Shown here piece after piece: positions 10,824-21,739 of a stretch of DNA of 64,000 bases. Within the stretch, counting starts at the first letter, position 1. Every line of letters starts with the position of its first letter. Source of the stretch: Eleusine coracana subsp. coracana (taxonomy: Eukaryota > Streptophyta > Magnoliopsida > Poales > Poaceae); NCBI GenBank assembly GCA_032690845.1, contig CM064424.1, positions 29,870,228 through 29,934,227 of the forward strand, given 5' to 3'. Position numbers and translations under genes: made by a program. Under the pieces are notes generated by a model. That model saw nothing but the letters and a program-made list of their open reading frames with translations. It did no database searches and was not told the DNA's origin.

Positions 10824-12203
10824 TCTTCATTTTAGAGCTCCTAACAGTAAACGCATGAGCACCTAGTAGAATCAGACGTCTCCATAGTACGAGTCACAAC
10901 TCGCAAGAATCATGAAGCAGCTGAGCATTACTCGTCCCATCCGGTCCGCCTCTTGTCCATCGCACCACTAGTCCACTATAGGCTGGCCTAGCTGCCGGCG
11001 CGCACTACCAAACCCAAACAACTCCTGTTCTATTCGCTCGCCACGGCCAGCACTATACGGCACGGGAACGAACGTGTCACGCCACTCACGCGCGCGGGTT
11101 CCACGCGTCCAGCCGTGGGGAGCAAACGAGTGGCCCGCCGTCCCATCCATCCCGTGCCGCTGTGGCGCCGCGCGTTTCGGCGTTCCGGGGCGGCGGGCTG
11201 GCGCGCACACCCCACGCGAGCCGGGCTCCATCGCTCACGGCTTGGACCGGACGGGTCAGTCTTGTTGCGGTTGTCCGCGTGCGCGGATGAAGGCCCCCCA
11301 CCCACCCACCAGAACATGCGCTGCGCACTGCACTACCCCGTGAGACGCTGGCAGCGTGAGGTCGGTTTCTGCCGCCTTGATTCCTCCCTGTCGCTTTCCC
11401 GGTTCCGGTCGATGCTTCCGCGGAGGTTTCATGTGTCTAGACTTCGTTCGGAACGAGAGTTCTCTGAACCTTAATCCACTGGGAAATGAGATACTTGGAA
11501 TCAAGGAAACAAATGTATAAGGGAAAAAGTTTTTCGCGTAATCTACAGGTTAGGCTTTTCTAGTGAAACTAATTCACTCGATTCAAACTTATGACTACTG
11601 ATTTTTTCAGTGGGAAAAAATGACGCCTCTATGTTTCGTGAATCTTAAAATCAAGTACTTAGATGTTTAGTGCTCAAATAAATAAGGTTTGTGTGTTCTC
11701 ATAAAGGTGAATACACATGCGTGCTTATGAGTGTTTGTATCTTTATTCTATTTTTTTAGAAAATAAATAAATCTTATGAGTACGAAAATGTCAATGCAAT
11801 TATGATGCATTTTTACCCTCGCATTCTGCATACCTTCTTTCACCATTCGTTCTTTCTCACTGGCTACAAATATTTAGGTATTGAACTTTTAAAAGAAAAG
11901 AAGGAAAGTAAATTATGGAAACGAAGAAAAATAAAGGAAAAAACAAGACACAAAGACAACTAACTCAATGTACTACATGTGACAAAGGAAGCTGAAAACT
12001 ACACTCCTGCTACATCTTTACTTCCGAAGAGTTCAAAATTCGTGGTGATGGGTACTAGGTGTTTTCCTTGAGAACGAAAAGTTCTATGCCATGAAAATCA
12101 GCGACCTTCCCAAAACTCTCCTAACTTGATCACTAAAACATCTACTGATTGAGTGTCCAGACATATATGAACTCCAAAGAGGTGCGTGGAGTGGTTTACT
12201 CAC
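10824..12203. other. Unassigned sequence with a GC-rich, CpG-rich core
   Basis: 10,824-11,480 is strongly GC-rich (peak 10,990-11,350), unlike the AT-rich transposons around it, and looks like a gene-associated CpG region. I see no recognisable protein in either strand. 11,480-12,200 is AT-rich with no coding signal. Downstream exons of the neighbouring minus-strand GH10-like gene would be expected here but were not found. Confidence 0.5.
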
Positions 12204-12381
12204 AAGAGAAGCTGTACGCGGTTGCCGCGGACATGTTGTAGAGCACAAATGCGGGGGAGTAGTTCCCTTCGTCATGGGTTCTGAAGTCTGTTACTTTGCT
12301 CGCCCAACGCAGTATGCCGCCATTGTACAGAGCAGGCTCGGGATGAGGTTTGCACTGAAGAGAGACAGGAAAAGTAAACAC

Positions 12382-12429
<48 letters not shown>

Positions 12430-12680
12430 TCGTACCTCAGTGTAAGCTCTGTAGTCGTATCGCACTCCATCTGCGTTTATGAAACGGCGAAATCGATCAG
12501 AGTTCCAAAATCTAAATGCTGACGACCTCATTCACTAGAAACTCATGGATGCATCGCGCTCTCTTACAGGGACTTACCAGATGCGGCTCGTCGAGCCAGC
12601 GACCCAGCCGTGACAAGGAGCAGGGCCAGAATAAGCACCTTCCGAGCAGGAGGAAGAACTGAAGCTTCAGCCCCCTCCAT
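12204..12680 (-). pseudogene. 5' fragment of a GH10 endo-xylanase-like gene (three exons)
   Basis: Three exons join in phase: 12,680-12,578, 12,470-12,436 (35 bases) and 12,354-12,204, each with GT/AG borders. Exon 1 encodes a signal peptide-like start ('KVLILALLLVTAGSLA'). Exons 2-3 encode 'GVRYDYRAYTECKPHPEPA', 'LYNGGILRW' and 'FVLYNMSAATAYSFS'. This resembles the N-terminus of plant secreted glycoside hydrolase 10 proteins, where a carbohydrate-binding module precedes the xylan-cleaving domain. A donor follows at 12,203, but no CBM remainder or GH10 catalytic exon is visible before the retrotransposon at 10,823. The gene therefore looks 3'-truncated. Family assignment is from memory of related proteins and is moderately sure; the exon structure is firm. 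Confidence 0.62.
12383..12426. repeat. (AG)22 microsatellite
   Basis: A perfect dinucleotide run of 44 bases. Read on the minus strand it is a (CT)n tract that supplies the polypyrimidine region of the 81-bp intron between exons 2 and 3 of the GH10-like fragment. Confidence 0.95.
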
Positions 12681-12813
12681 GCGTCTACAGATCTTAGGAT
12701 ACTACTGGACAGCTTAGGAGCTATAGGTGCAGAACGCGAGGACACACACCTCGCGCTTCTCTCGCGCGTGATTTCTCCTAGGCTCTTTGCGCGCGTGCAC
12801 AGGACATAGGGTG

Positions 12814-12819
12814 TATATA
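12814..12819 (-). promoter_or_regulatory. Possible TATA box of the GH10-like gene
   Basis: CTATATAC on the minus strand, about 135 bases upstream of the ATG at 12,680. No other promoter element is clear. Confidence 0.4.
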
Positions 12820-13656
12820 GCAAGCAAGGACACAAATGCACCGTCTGAAGCCTGAACATGACAAAAGGCTACATTGCTGAGCATGACCGAACACAAATGC
12901 GAGACACTGAAAATTGACTGCTCGTGGCTAAGCTAATAATATTCTATATTACGAAAAATACCAGCATGACGTCAGTGGCGTAGGCACAGCATGAATGATA
13001 GATATCCATCATTTTTTGGCAGTTTGTAGACGTGGAGGCCCTTGCCTTGGTCCTAAGAGAGCGCCATGCCTTGTTCTCCGGGTTGGATAGATCGCAATAC
13101 GCAGATAAAGTTCGAAGCAAGATGTTTGGACTTTGGAGTCAAGGAAAAGGTCGGCATGCAACAACATGTGGATGAGATCCTGTGAGTGTGTGAGGCTACA
13201 CACATTGAGATCGGGAAGTGAGCATGGTACCAGTGCGCCGTAACCAAACTTTCGGTGAGATGTACATACCCGCACTATATCGGCCAGTTCTGCATATCAA
13301 AGATGGATTTGTGGTCAGCAGCTATACTTTCGTAGAGCTTAGCTAGAAAAGCAGAGCATGGACTCCTGACACCTCGAGAGCACTAAAGTCTGTGGGTAAT
13401 TTTTATCCCAGAGCTGCCCATGGTAGAGATGGCCAGATAATATCACAAATATATGACATAGCCATGTTTTTAGTGACACATAACTCAAAGTCAAAATGTC
13501 CTGGTATACAGTCAAACCTGAACGGAAATGGATTTACTTTTTTAAGCTCATCCTCAGAATTAATAGCAAGAGTTGAAACATTTCTACAGGAAATTATCTT
13601 TTTTTCTGGAGCTCCCGCTATTGGATGTCGTGAAAATACATAAGCTTAATTAATAA
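12820..13656. other. Intergenic region between the GH10-like and rhodanese genes
   Basis: Short open frames occur on the minus strand around 13,009-13,275, but none has a recognisable domain. Nothing else is seen. Confidence 0.5.
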
Positions 13657-14172
13657 TTACAGTTCTTCTTGGACTTCAGGTTTCTTCACAGCAAATCCAT
13701 TTTCCACCCACGAGAGGAAACCGCCTTCCATGTTTTTCACATTTTCAAATCCCTAGTTTACAACAAATAATTAAGATCTTCTCATGGAAAAACAAATAGC
13801 AACATTAGGGTAAATATTCATGCAGCCTGATGAGGCATTAACAAAATTATCCACCTTAATATGAGGAAAATAGTATGTTGTAGTCCAAGTTTTTCTTCGA
13901 TATGAAATGAGCATGGATCAATTAATTGGTGGTATAGATGTCTGCTACAAGGTCCAAACATCTATTTCCTCCTAGGTTGATGAGTGTAAACATTCTGGAA
14001 ACATTTTTTTTCCTATTAATATAATGACATGCAGCTGTCATGTGAGGAAGTTTATTTTATTTTTTGAAATTCCAGTTAAAGCTTAGAACAGTTGAATTAA
14101 GAATGCAAGAAGGTCAACAACTCATATTGCAACAGTTTTTCCTATTAAGGGCCTAAATTTCAAGGCATACAT

Positions 14173-14502
14173 GGGTCCCTTTGGTAGGGATTATATAACA
14201 GCTTCATGAGCTGTTTTGAGCCAAAGCTGTACCAAAGAGAGAGATAAGAAAACAACTTATACAAAGAAGCAGCAATAAGCGGTTGTCCATTTTCTACTGT
14301 AGAGGCCAAGCTGTGAAAAGGTGCTTTTTGCCGCTCACGCGCGCTTGTGACCATCCATTTGAAAATACAGGATAAGCTGTTTTGCCAAACGGTTTGACTA
14401 TATAAGATGCATAAGCCAGAATAAGTCAAAAAACTGCTTTTGTTTAATAATTCAAAGCTAAAACTGTTTTTTATGTGAGCAGAAGCTCTACCAAACACAC
14501 TC
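14173..14502. mobile_element. MITE in intron 4 of the rhodanese gene
   Basis: About 330 bp with inverted ends: GGGTCCCTTTGGTAG at the left, and the reverse complement of the right end reads GAGTGTGTTTGGTAG, followed by AGCTT-like sequence. No target duplication could be recognised, so the superfamily is open (hAT or another TIR class). Confidence 0.55.
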
Positions 14503-15428
14503 TAAGATTAAATCAGTGCACAAATACTGTTACGGATATTCAAGAAAAAAAAACACGTGAAGCCTAAAGGAAAGTAAAAAACAATAAGAAGGGGGATAGA
14601 TCTTACAGCTGCCATAAGATCGGCACATGCTAGTTGAGACCTTACTCCGCTCCTACAGCCCTATGAAAGGGAAAGGGCAAAATAAATATCAATATCAATA
14701 AATATAAACTTTACCCTATGTGGCATCAAGATATAAATATTCTGAAGAGAAATTATTGGTAGAATATAAAAATTACCACGACTATGCTGTCCTGTTTGTC
14801 AAAGTGTGCCTTAACCTGCTCAATGAACTTGGGGTTCTTTTCTGTTCCTGCTGACGGAATCGAAGGTCACATGCGGTGCAGTACAGTCGAAACTAAACAT
14901 CTCATAGCTTAAAACTGGTAGCAGTGTGTTTCTTACGCAAATATGGGTGTTCTGATATTAAAAAAAATGTCTGTAGTTTAAAGTGATTAAGAGCCTCTTG
15001 CCTGATGAAGTAAAGAAAAGGTAGGTCACGATAACTGAATCCTCCACATGCCCCTTCCTGAATTCCTCCTCTGTCCTGCGAATTGGCATTCTTATTAATC
15101 AGAACCATATGCTACATCCAGCATCATATAGTGATATCTATGCAGGATGCTCGAATAAAATTGCAGAACCATTCGGTGATCCACCGAAGTGGCTATTTGA
15201 CTATTCCTTGTTCGAAATTATTTCTAGTATCCTTAATCCGAGAAATTGGCTCCAATGTTGATGGAAGAAGTTGCAGGTGGCCAGTCAGTGACAGGGGATT
15301 TCCAAACGAGTATTGTAGTACTGTGTATCATGAATAAATGAGTAATACTGTTTCCAATCCATGACCAGAGTCCAGAGGACACCAGATCCTAGAGCACTGC
15401 TAATTTGCTAAATTCAGTAGGAGTAAGA

Positions 15429-15429
<1 letters not shown>

Positions 15430-15459
<30 letters not shown>

Positions 15460-15486
15460 AGGAGGGGGGGGGGGGGGGGGGAGGGG
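15430..15486. repeat. Poly-G tract
   Basis: Two long G runs (28 and 18 bases) separated by AGGA, with a shorter run after, in intron 1 of the rhodanese gene (poly-C in the sense strand). The length may be unreliable because homopolymers are error-prone in sequencing. Confidence 0.9.
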
Positions 15487-15714
15487 GCATGAATAAACGA
15501 GTTAACTAATATGTGAAAGCATGCTCAATTTAATCCTGAACAAAAAACGCAGGAAATAAAAATAGTAACCTGTCGTCCAGGTAGCGGTGACCGCCCGAGC
15601 GGACGAGTTCCCTCGCCGCCATGACGTCCACGGCAACCACCGTCGTGGTACAACGGCTCCGACCAGAGCGCCGGGGGCAGCAGCGCAGATCGCAAGCACG
15701 ACAACGGGCCTCAT

Positions 15715-16930
15715 CGTGGACGCGGGTAGACGAGCGAGAGGGCGAAACAGAGGGACCGTAAGACGCGAGAAGCGGAGAATTCAGTGGCAACCACTACGAC
15801 GATACGGTAGGATGTGATGCATAAATCCCCCCGAGGTTGGTAGTAATATAGACAAGGTTGGCATAATTGAAAATCTAGTTGCCTGCGCCATGCAATGTAT
15901 CTCTAGTAGCAGCACACAGTCATGCCTGGTTCCGAGGGCGCCGCAAGGAAGCAGTCGGTGCCGGCGGCGGGCAGGGGCTGCCCAAACCGGGGGCAAGGCC
16001 CATCATCATCGCTCTTGTTTCCCCAGAACAGCTGTATAGCGTGGGTGTGTGGGCGATGTGTGACACGCTATGCAGCACCAATATGGATACGTGTGATAAA
16101 AATTTAAAAATAACTCAAAGTTTTAAACTTAACTTAAAGTTCTGCTGAATTAGCGCATAGCACATAGTCACAAGTCTAAAATTCAGAAAATGCTAAACTA
16201 AAATTTATGAAAAAGATAAAGGACAGAAGTTGCTGGTGAGCTTTTGAAGAGAACAGAAGTTGCTGGTGAGCTTTTGAAGAGAACAGAAGTTGCATCTCTA
16301 TCAAACATTGTCTCCACCTGTTACAGGCTTCTCTATAATTATCACAAAATCCCACAACGGAGCCTTCGCATCAGAGATGGATCACGCAGCAGCACCTCCA
16401 CTAGAACGAACATCTGCCATCTCAATTGCTGAGGACCAAAGCAATGAAGCGCTAGTGACCGGCGGCGAGATGATGTGTTCAAAAGGGTGTCATCAGCAGG
16501 GCGTCGTGTGGCCGCGAAGCATCAAACGAGACCTTCGTTGTTAGGCGACGGGCGTCACCGATCATCGACTCGAGGCGGCAGTGGAAGTCAAGCGATCGAT
16601 TGAGCACGAGTCATCATTCTTGTCCCTGGCAGCAGCGGCAAAGAGTATGACGATTGACGAGTACAAGGAGTTGAACCGTATGCAGACTAGGTCACGTACT
16701 ACATAATTAGACCAACTGGGCAGTTATTTTTGCTTGGGCCGTATCCAATAGTGGTCCAGGACGGTTCCAAAGTATATCTGAATTTCTTTTTTTTTTTTAG
16801 TTTTGGATACTCGGCAAATACATATCGTCACCATATCGGAGCCATATCCGTGTCCATCGGTGTGTGAGACACAGATACGGTACCTCGCCAACGTATCGGT
16901 GCAGCATAGGTGACACGTGTTTCTTCTTAA
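15715..16930. other. Upstream region of the rhodanese gene; no gene seen
   Basis: It contains a 30-bp tandem repeat at 16,223-16,293 and GC-rich patches (15,920-16,000; 16,440-16,640), but no recognised protein. The end abuts the Harbinger target duplication. Confidence 0.5.
16223..16293. repeat. 30-bp tandem repeat, about 2.4 copies
   Basis: The unit begins ACAGAAGTTGCTGGTGAGCT. Copies at 16,223, 16,253 and partial at 16,283 are identical, implying recent slippage. Confidence 0.9.
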
Positions 16931-17925
16931 GGATCCGTTTGGGTCCTCTGAATTGAATTAGTTTCATAGAATTAGATTCTAAGAATTCATTTGTTTACAA
17001 TTGAATCACTTAGAAACAGATTCAATTCAAATATTACTGTTTGGTTACACACTGAATTGAATTCAAGGAATTAAATTCTAAATCTTGTTTGGCTACTTGC
17101 ACATGGAATTACTTGCATTTTTCCAAATAAACAAACTCAGATGCTATTTAACCTCACTCAGGCATGTAACTCCAACCAAAATAGGATAAAAACTACAAGC
17201 ACATCTCATACACCTTCATCAGTTGATCCAAAAGAGACAAAATTACAAGAACCTTATCAAAGTTGTTCCATTTAACAACAAACAATCTTGTAACTGAAGG
17301 TACCAAACTACACAAGTCACAACATTGAGTTTCAACAGTACAAACATGAAAACGAATGACTACAACAAGATCATAGGTTGTCCAAAGAGCTATCAGTCCC
17401 ACTGCCAAAACAAAGTGAAACTAAGAGAAAGATCTACTGCTTGATCTCAACCTTCCTCTTCAACCACATGTTGTCCAAAGTGCTATCGGTTCCACTGCCA
17501 AAACAAAGTGAGATAACCTACAAAATGATGCTAGCTTAAATTCAACAGTAAACATAGGCGACTAAGTTACTACATATCAGAACCTAAGTTACTACGACAA
17601 GCAGATCAACTAAATTACTACCATAAGCAGTTTGAGGTTGAACTATTAAACACCAGGACCATAGAGCAGGCAATAGATCATCTAATAAAGCTATTTTTAG
17701 CATGTTGTTTCACAAGCCTAGTAACAACAATAATCAGCCACTATTCTGAAGCTGGTTGTAACATGCACTCATTCACTACATGTGAATAGATCATCTAAGT
17801 TTGACTAAGTTACTATCACAGGCAGTTTCAGTTTCATATATAGTGAGCATTATAGAAACAGATGGACCTAAGTTACTACCACAAGCTGCAAGAAATGCTG
17901 AAAAACTCACCTGGACTGATTCTAA

Positions 17926-18834
17926 TCACTTCTTAAGCTGCTTGAGAAGCCACCTTTTCCTCATTTTTGCTGGCAAGGCCATCATGGACTCAAACTTACG
18001 TGCATCGGCAATGAGGATGTCATACAGGTCGAGCACGGTATCTTCATCAAGTCCATCAACCTTACTGAGTGCAGCAAGTACTTTAGCTGATGATGGAAGC
18101 TTAGGTGCCTGAAGGTCATCAATTCTTTCAAGCCAAGCAGAAGTGAAGGAGTCATCAGATCGTTGCCTCTTCAAACTGCTGCCCGAAGTTGTAGTGTATC
18201 CAGCTTGATCTTTCTTGTTTCCATCTTCCTTGGCCATCTCTTTGGAGCTCTCTGATGCAGTTCCACCTCCCTTTCTAGTTGCCTGGTCCTTGCAGTAGGC
18301 CAAACTGATGGAGTCCCAATATCTGATGACCTTGTTCCTATAGCCTTTGGCTTCCTTGTTTTTTTGCAAGTGGTAAAAAAAATCAAGTTTCAATGCAAAC
18401 ACCTGAATGAACATAAATTGAGTATACTCGAGATCGGTAGCAGCAGCAAAACAAAAAACAGGTGCTCAATATATGAAGCAACAAAGTCAGTTTTGAAAAG
18501 TTACCTCAAGATATGACTCCCAAACAGATTCACTATCAATTGAAAGCTTGTTTCTGTCCCAATCCTAGCCAAATCCACTAGACCATAGCATGCCATTGAT
18601 AATATTATAGTGCTTGTCAAATGTCTTGTTGCGGGACTCGATGTTGCCCTTTGCAATGTTGACACCACATTTCTCACGAACATTCTTAATTGCAGCAGTG
18701 TACACATGTGGCTTCCAACCATTTTGACACCTATCTCCCTTCTTGTAATGCTCCACAAAAATGTCCAGCAACACTTTATCCATCTCATCATCCCATGGAA
18801 CATAACCCCTTGACACTTTCTTGCCCTTCTCCAT
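17926..18834 (-). pseudogene. SANT/Myb-like protein of the PIF/Harbinger element (second element gene)
   Basis: Exon 1 spans 18,834-18,505 and exon 2 18,402-17,926, joined in phase across a GT-AG intron, about 268 codons. Exon 1 encodes a Myb/SANT-like domain ('PWDDEMDKVLLDIFVEHY', 'VREKCGVNIAKGNIESRNKT'). Exon 2 has 'EAKGYRNKVIRYWDSIS', a Lys/Ser-rich linker and a helical tail ending at the TGA/TAA near 17,926. In Harbinger elements this protein brings the transposase to the nucleus and to the element ends. One in-frame TAG (18,565) breaks exon 1; a Trp codon would fit there. Confidence 0.78.
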
Positions 18835-19572
18835 ATCCTGAAGCAAAAGGAAAGTAGCAACGTTAAGGGTTAATATAAGCATAAGCAAATATAAATGTGC
18901 AAAATTCAGACACATGCATAAGGAAATATAAATGTGCAGCAAGACAATCATACATTTGCATTACACTTGTAGACCACGTCGTGCTTGGTAGTTAGCAAAC
19001 ATCTCATTTGCTTTGGTGTCCCTAAAACTGTTCCACTCATTAGATGAATGGACATGTATGACACTTGGCTCTCCTTGACCATCAGTGGGTTTAGCAGCAA
19101 TCAAACTATCAACTTGATTGAGAAGCGTTCATCCATATCCCTTTGTCTATCATGTAAAACATTATGCAAGATGCAACAAGCATTTATGATCCTAATCTGC
19201 ATGGTTTACTTATATAAGTTAGTCAAATTATTACTTGATGCAAATATGAGTTGCTCAAAAATAAAGTTATCATTGTGTACGTGGTTTTTCAAATCAAAAT
19301 AAGAGTTGGCTCTGAATATGGCCCACCTCATCTTCAGTAGTGCAAATGTTCTTTCTATCATGTTTCGAGCTGTTGCATGACACAAATTATAAAGCTCTTT
19401 TGTTGTACATGGATTATATCCTTGAGAAGCCAACTCTTTCAAGTGATAGCGTGTGGATCGATATGGGACAAGGAATCCAGGACCATTTGTGTACCCAACA
19501 TCTACTAGATAGTATTTACCATTTGGGACGCTAAATGCATCCTCCCGAGACATCGTGTCCCGTAATAAGCTG

Positions 19573-20689
19573 CAATACAACAAAACCTATAGCTAGGAAC
19601 ACTGAGGACAACATCGATGCAACACCAGTGCATAACATTCGTACACTCGAGCCGGAGCAGGTAATGGTTTTGAACAAGTATGGCAATCATGATGATGTGG
19701 TGCTTGGATTATAGCTAACAATACTCCAACGTCTTTATACCAGATTGAGACAAGAAGCATTATTGCAACACAAAAAGAAAATGTTTCGGCTCGCAAACTA
19801 AAACTTACCAAGCTGTCAAAGAATTTGGCGAAGGAATATTGTGATCATGAGGCATCAAAAAATTTCATATCTCAAAATGAGCTGATAGCTCTAAGTAGAA
19901 CGCGAGGAGGCAAAAGGAATCAACATGCATGTAAGAACAAGGTTTAGGATTGCCTAGGTGCGAAGCAACCCTAGTGTATTCCTTCATTGTTATCATTTCG
20001 GCATGCAGAAATTTTTGTGGATACAATTGCAATTCTGGATTTGAATGGGTTGTATGAGTGAATATTGGATTGATGTAACTAATAATTTTGGATTTCTGTG
20101 GATACAATCGCATCAATAATATTGGATTGATGTATGCTATTCATTTCGTTGCGATACACTGACGCAGATTGCAGCGACTGATATATTGATGCGATATCCT
20201 CTATCTATAGCAACGCGGAGGAGGTTGTTGCAGTTTGGGTCAGATTGCAATGGCTGATATATTGATGTGATACCCTCTATCTATAGCAACGCGGAGGAGG
20301 TTGTTGCACTTTGGGTTAGATATCGCGACGACTACCTGTGTGGCAATTGCGACATTCTCTACACCTCAAGTGCATTGCAATATTACGTATTTGCAACTAC
20401 GCAACATTGATGCAATAGCCATTATAGCAATGATGCACGTAGTTGTGAATCTATCCTACTGCAACATAACCATCATTGCCATATCACCTATACGCAACGT
20501 CACGTGTCGTTGCAACAAGCCACAAATACCGCAACAATACAAAAATATTGATGCAATGTGCTATCACAGCGCTACTACTTGTGACGCCTCCCAACAAAAT
20601 GACATCATTGCGATAGTTTGTTATCGCAATGAAAATACCCATATAGCAACGTTTTTAGGGCCTTGTGACAGACCTAAAACCTTGTAGTG
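19573..20689. mobile_element. CACTA-like non-autonomous insertion inside the Harbinger transposase
   Basis: The right end reads ...CCTAAAACCTTGTAGTG. Reverse-complemented it begins CACTACAAGG, a CACTA-type terminus. The left end (CAATACAA at 19,573) fits a decayed CACTACAA. Subterminal DNA at 20,150-20,680 is rich in short repeats (GCAAC, TTGCGATA, GATGCAAT). No 3-bp target duplication was confirmed and there is no coding capacity. Confidence 0.45.
20165..20316. repeat. 76-bp tandem duplication
   Basis: Two adjacent copies (20,165-20,240 and 20,241-20,316), each starting CAGATTGCA and containing 'ctatagcaacgcggaggagg', with about six mismatches. It lies in the subterminal part of the CACTA-like insertion. 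Confidence 0.85.
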
Positions 20690-21739
20690 CGAGAGTTTGA
20701 AGCTGATCCTTCCCATCCCGCTAAGACATAAAGAAACTTCATCTGCTGTTCACAAACAGCTAAAACGTTGGTTGTGATCTTCTACTTCCTATTCCTATAC
20801 CTGCCTTGGTCCATTAGTGGCACATATACATCAACATGTGTACCATCTAGTGCACCAAGGCAATCCTCAAACCATCTCCACTTTGGATCTTTAGGTTGAA
20901 CATCTGCTGGATCAGGTAGTTTGATGAACTCATGGCTTAACGATAGAATCCCCTGAAGAACTTCATTGAAGTGCCAACTGATTGGTTCAAGAGACCACCC
21001 ATATGTGCTCTAGATAAGCCTCATTTTCTCTGCATGGCCTACTATAAGCAAAAAGATTGCCACTTTTTCTTCCACCGACACATTTAGGGTGTCCTGCACA
21101 CCACATCTACCCCTTAAGATGACACAAAGGTCATTAAAAGACCACTTAGTTAGGCGCAGGCTGTTATAACAGTAGATGTTTGGGCCTTGGTATAGGTTTC
21201 ATAACATTTGTTTTCTCTCCTCGACATTTCTCAATAAAACCTCGTCATCATCCACTATGTGTCTAAGTCTTCTTTGATGATACCGGTGTGCAATGAGAGC
21301 CTTGATGGAAACTACTACTGCAACAACAACTCTCTTTCTCTTCCTTCTTCCATCTTCACTTGTATTGTTAGAAAGTGATTGTGCATAATAATCTAACATC
21401 TAGAACATATATGCAGAGGACTTATTAATATATGGTATCTACTTATCAAGTATAATGTGCATGATATAACAACAAGAGTGCACTATGAGATGCAGACCTA
21501 TAGTAAGTATAGTCCATAGTAGACCTAAGAGAAACAAAGATATCCAGGTGACAATAGAGATAACAGACATCGGCAACTTAACAGATCAAAAGGAACTTAA
21601 GTCTACTATTTAAACTCCAGTTATGCCAATTTTAATACTATATTTTTACGAGACATGCATGCAAAATACAGCAGAATACTCAGACAAGGTTGTTCTTTGC
21701 GCAAAACCATAGAATTCAGCTCAACAGGCATCACTCTTA

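Larger units (their letters stand above)
13657..15714 (-). pseudogene. Single-domain rhodanese (thiosulfate sulfurtransferase, STR16-18-like) gene, probably decayed
   Basis: Rhodaneses move sulfur between donors and acceptors via a cysteine persulfide. Five exons are seen: 15,714-15,570, 15,075-15,002, 14,847-14,777, 14,660-14,607 and 13,752-13,657 (stop TAA at 13,657). Exons 2-5 join in phase and encode 'TEEEFRKGHVEDS', 'KNPKFIEQV', the active-site loop CRSGVRS (Cys in exon 4) and 'NVKNMEGGFLSWVENG', a standard plant STR C-terminus. The start at 15,714 gives a hydrophobic N-terminus, but the 'TTVVAVDVMAARELV' segment is in another frame, so exon 1 needs a frameshift. The family's DVR motif reads DDR, and 'SLNVP' has become 'SVIVT'. 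Intron 2 has a GC donor. A pseudogene is likelier than an active gene. Confidence 0.75.
19206..21399 (-). pseudogene. PIF/Harbinger DDE transposase, split by an insertion
   Basis: The N-terminal part (21,399-20,690) begins MLDYYAQSLSNN and includes 'EDCLGALDGTHVDVYVP' (first catalytic Asp, near 20,845) and '[12 protein letters not shown]', ending at 20,690. The C-terminal part (19,572-19,206) resumes with 'TMSREDAFSVPNGKYYLVD' (second Asp at 19,500-19,502) and 'NMIERTFALLKMRW' (Glu at 19,353-19,355). The intervening 1.1 kb is not transposase and interrupts a motif normally continuous in this DDE_Tnp_4 family. Three in-frame stops (near 21,199, 20,998 and 20,770) further inactivate it, though the DDE triad is intact. 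Confidence 0.82.

Noticed and set aside
11030..11504. Several overlapping ORFs of 80-119 residues in the GC-rich stretch
   Set aside because: High GC gives few stops in all frames. No motif or splice structure supports any of them.
13009..13275. 88-residue minus-strand ORF between the GH10-like and rhodanese genes
   Set aside because: No domain, no link to either neighbour by splice sites.
15430..15486. Poly-G run as a possible G-quadruplex regulator
   Set aside because: Homopolymer in an intron of a likely pseudogene. Length may be a sequencing artefact, so no functional claim is made.
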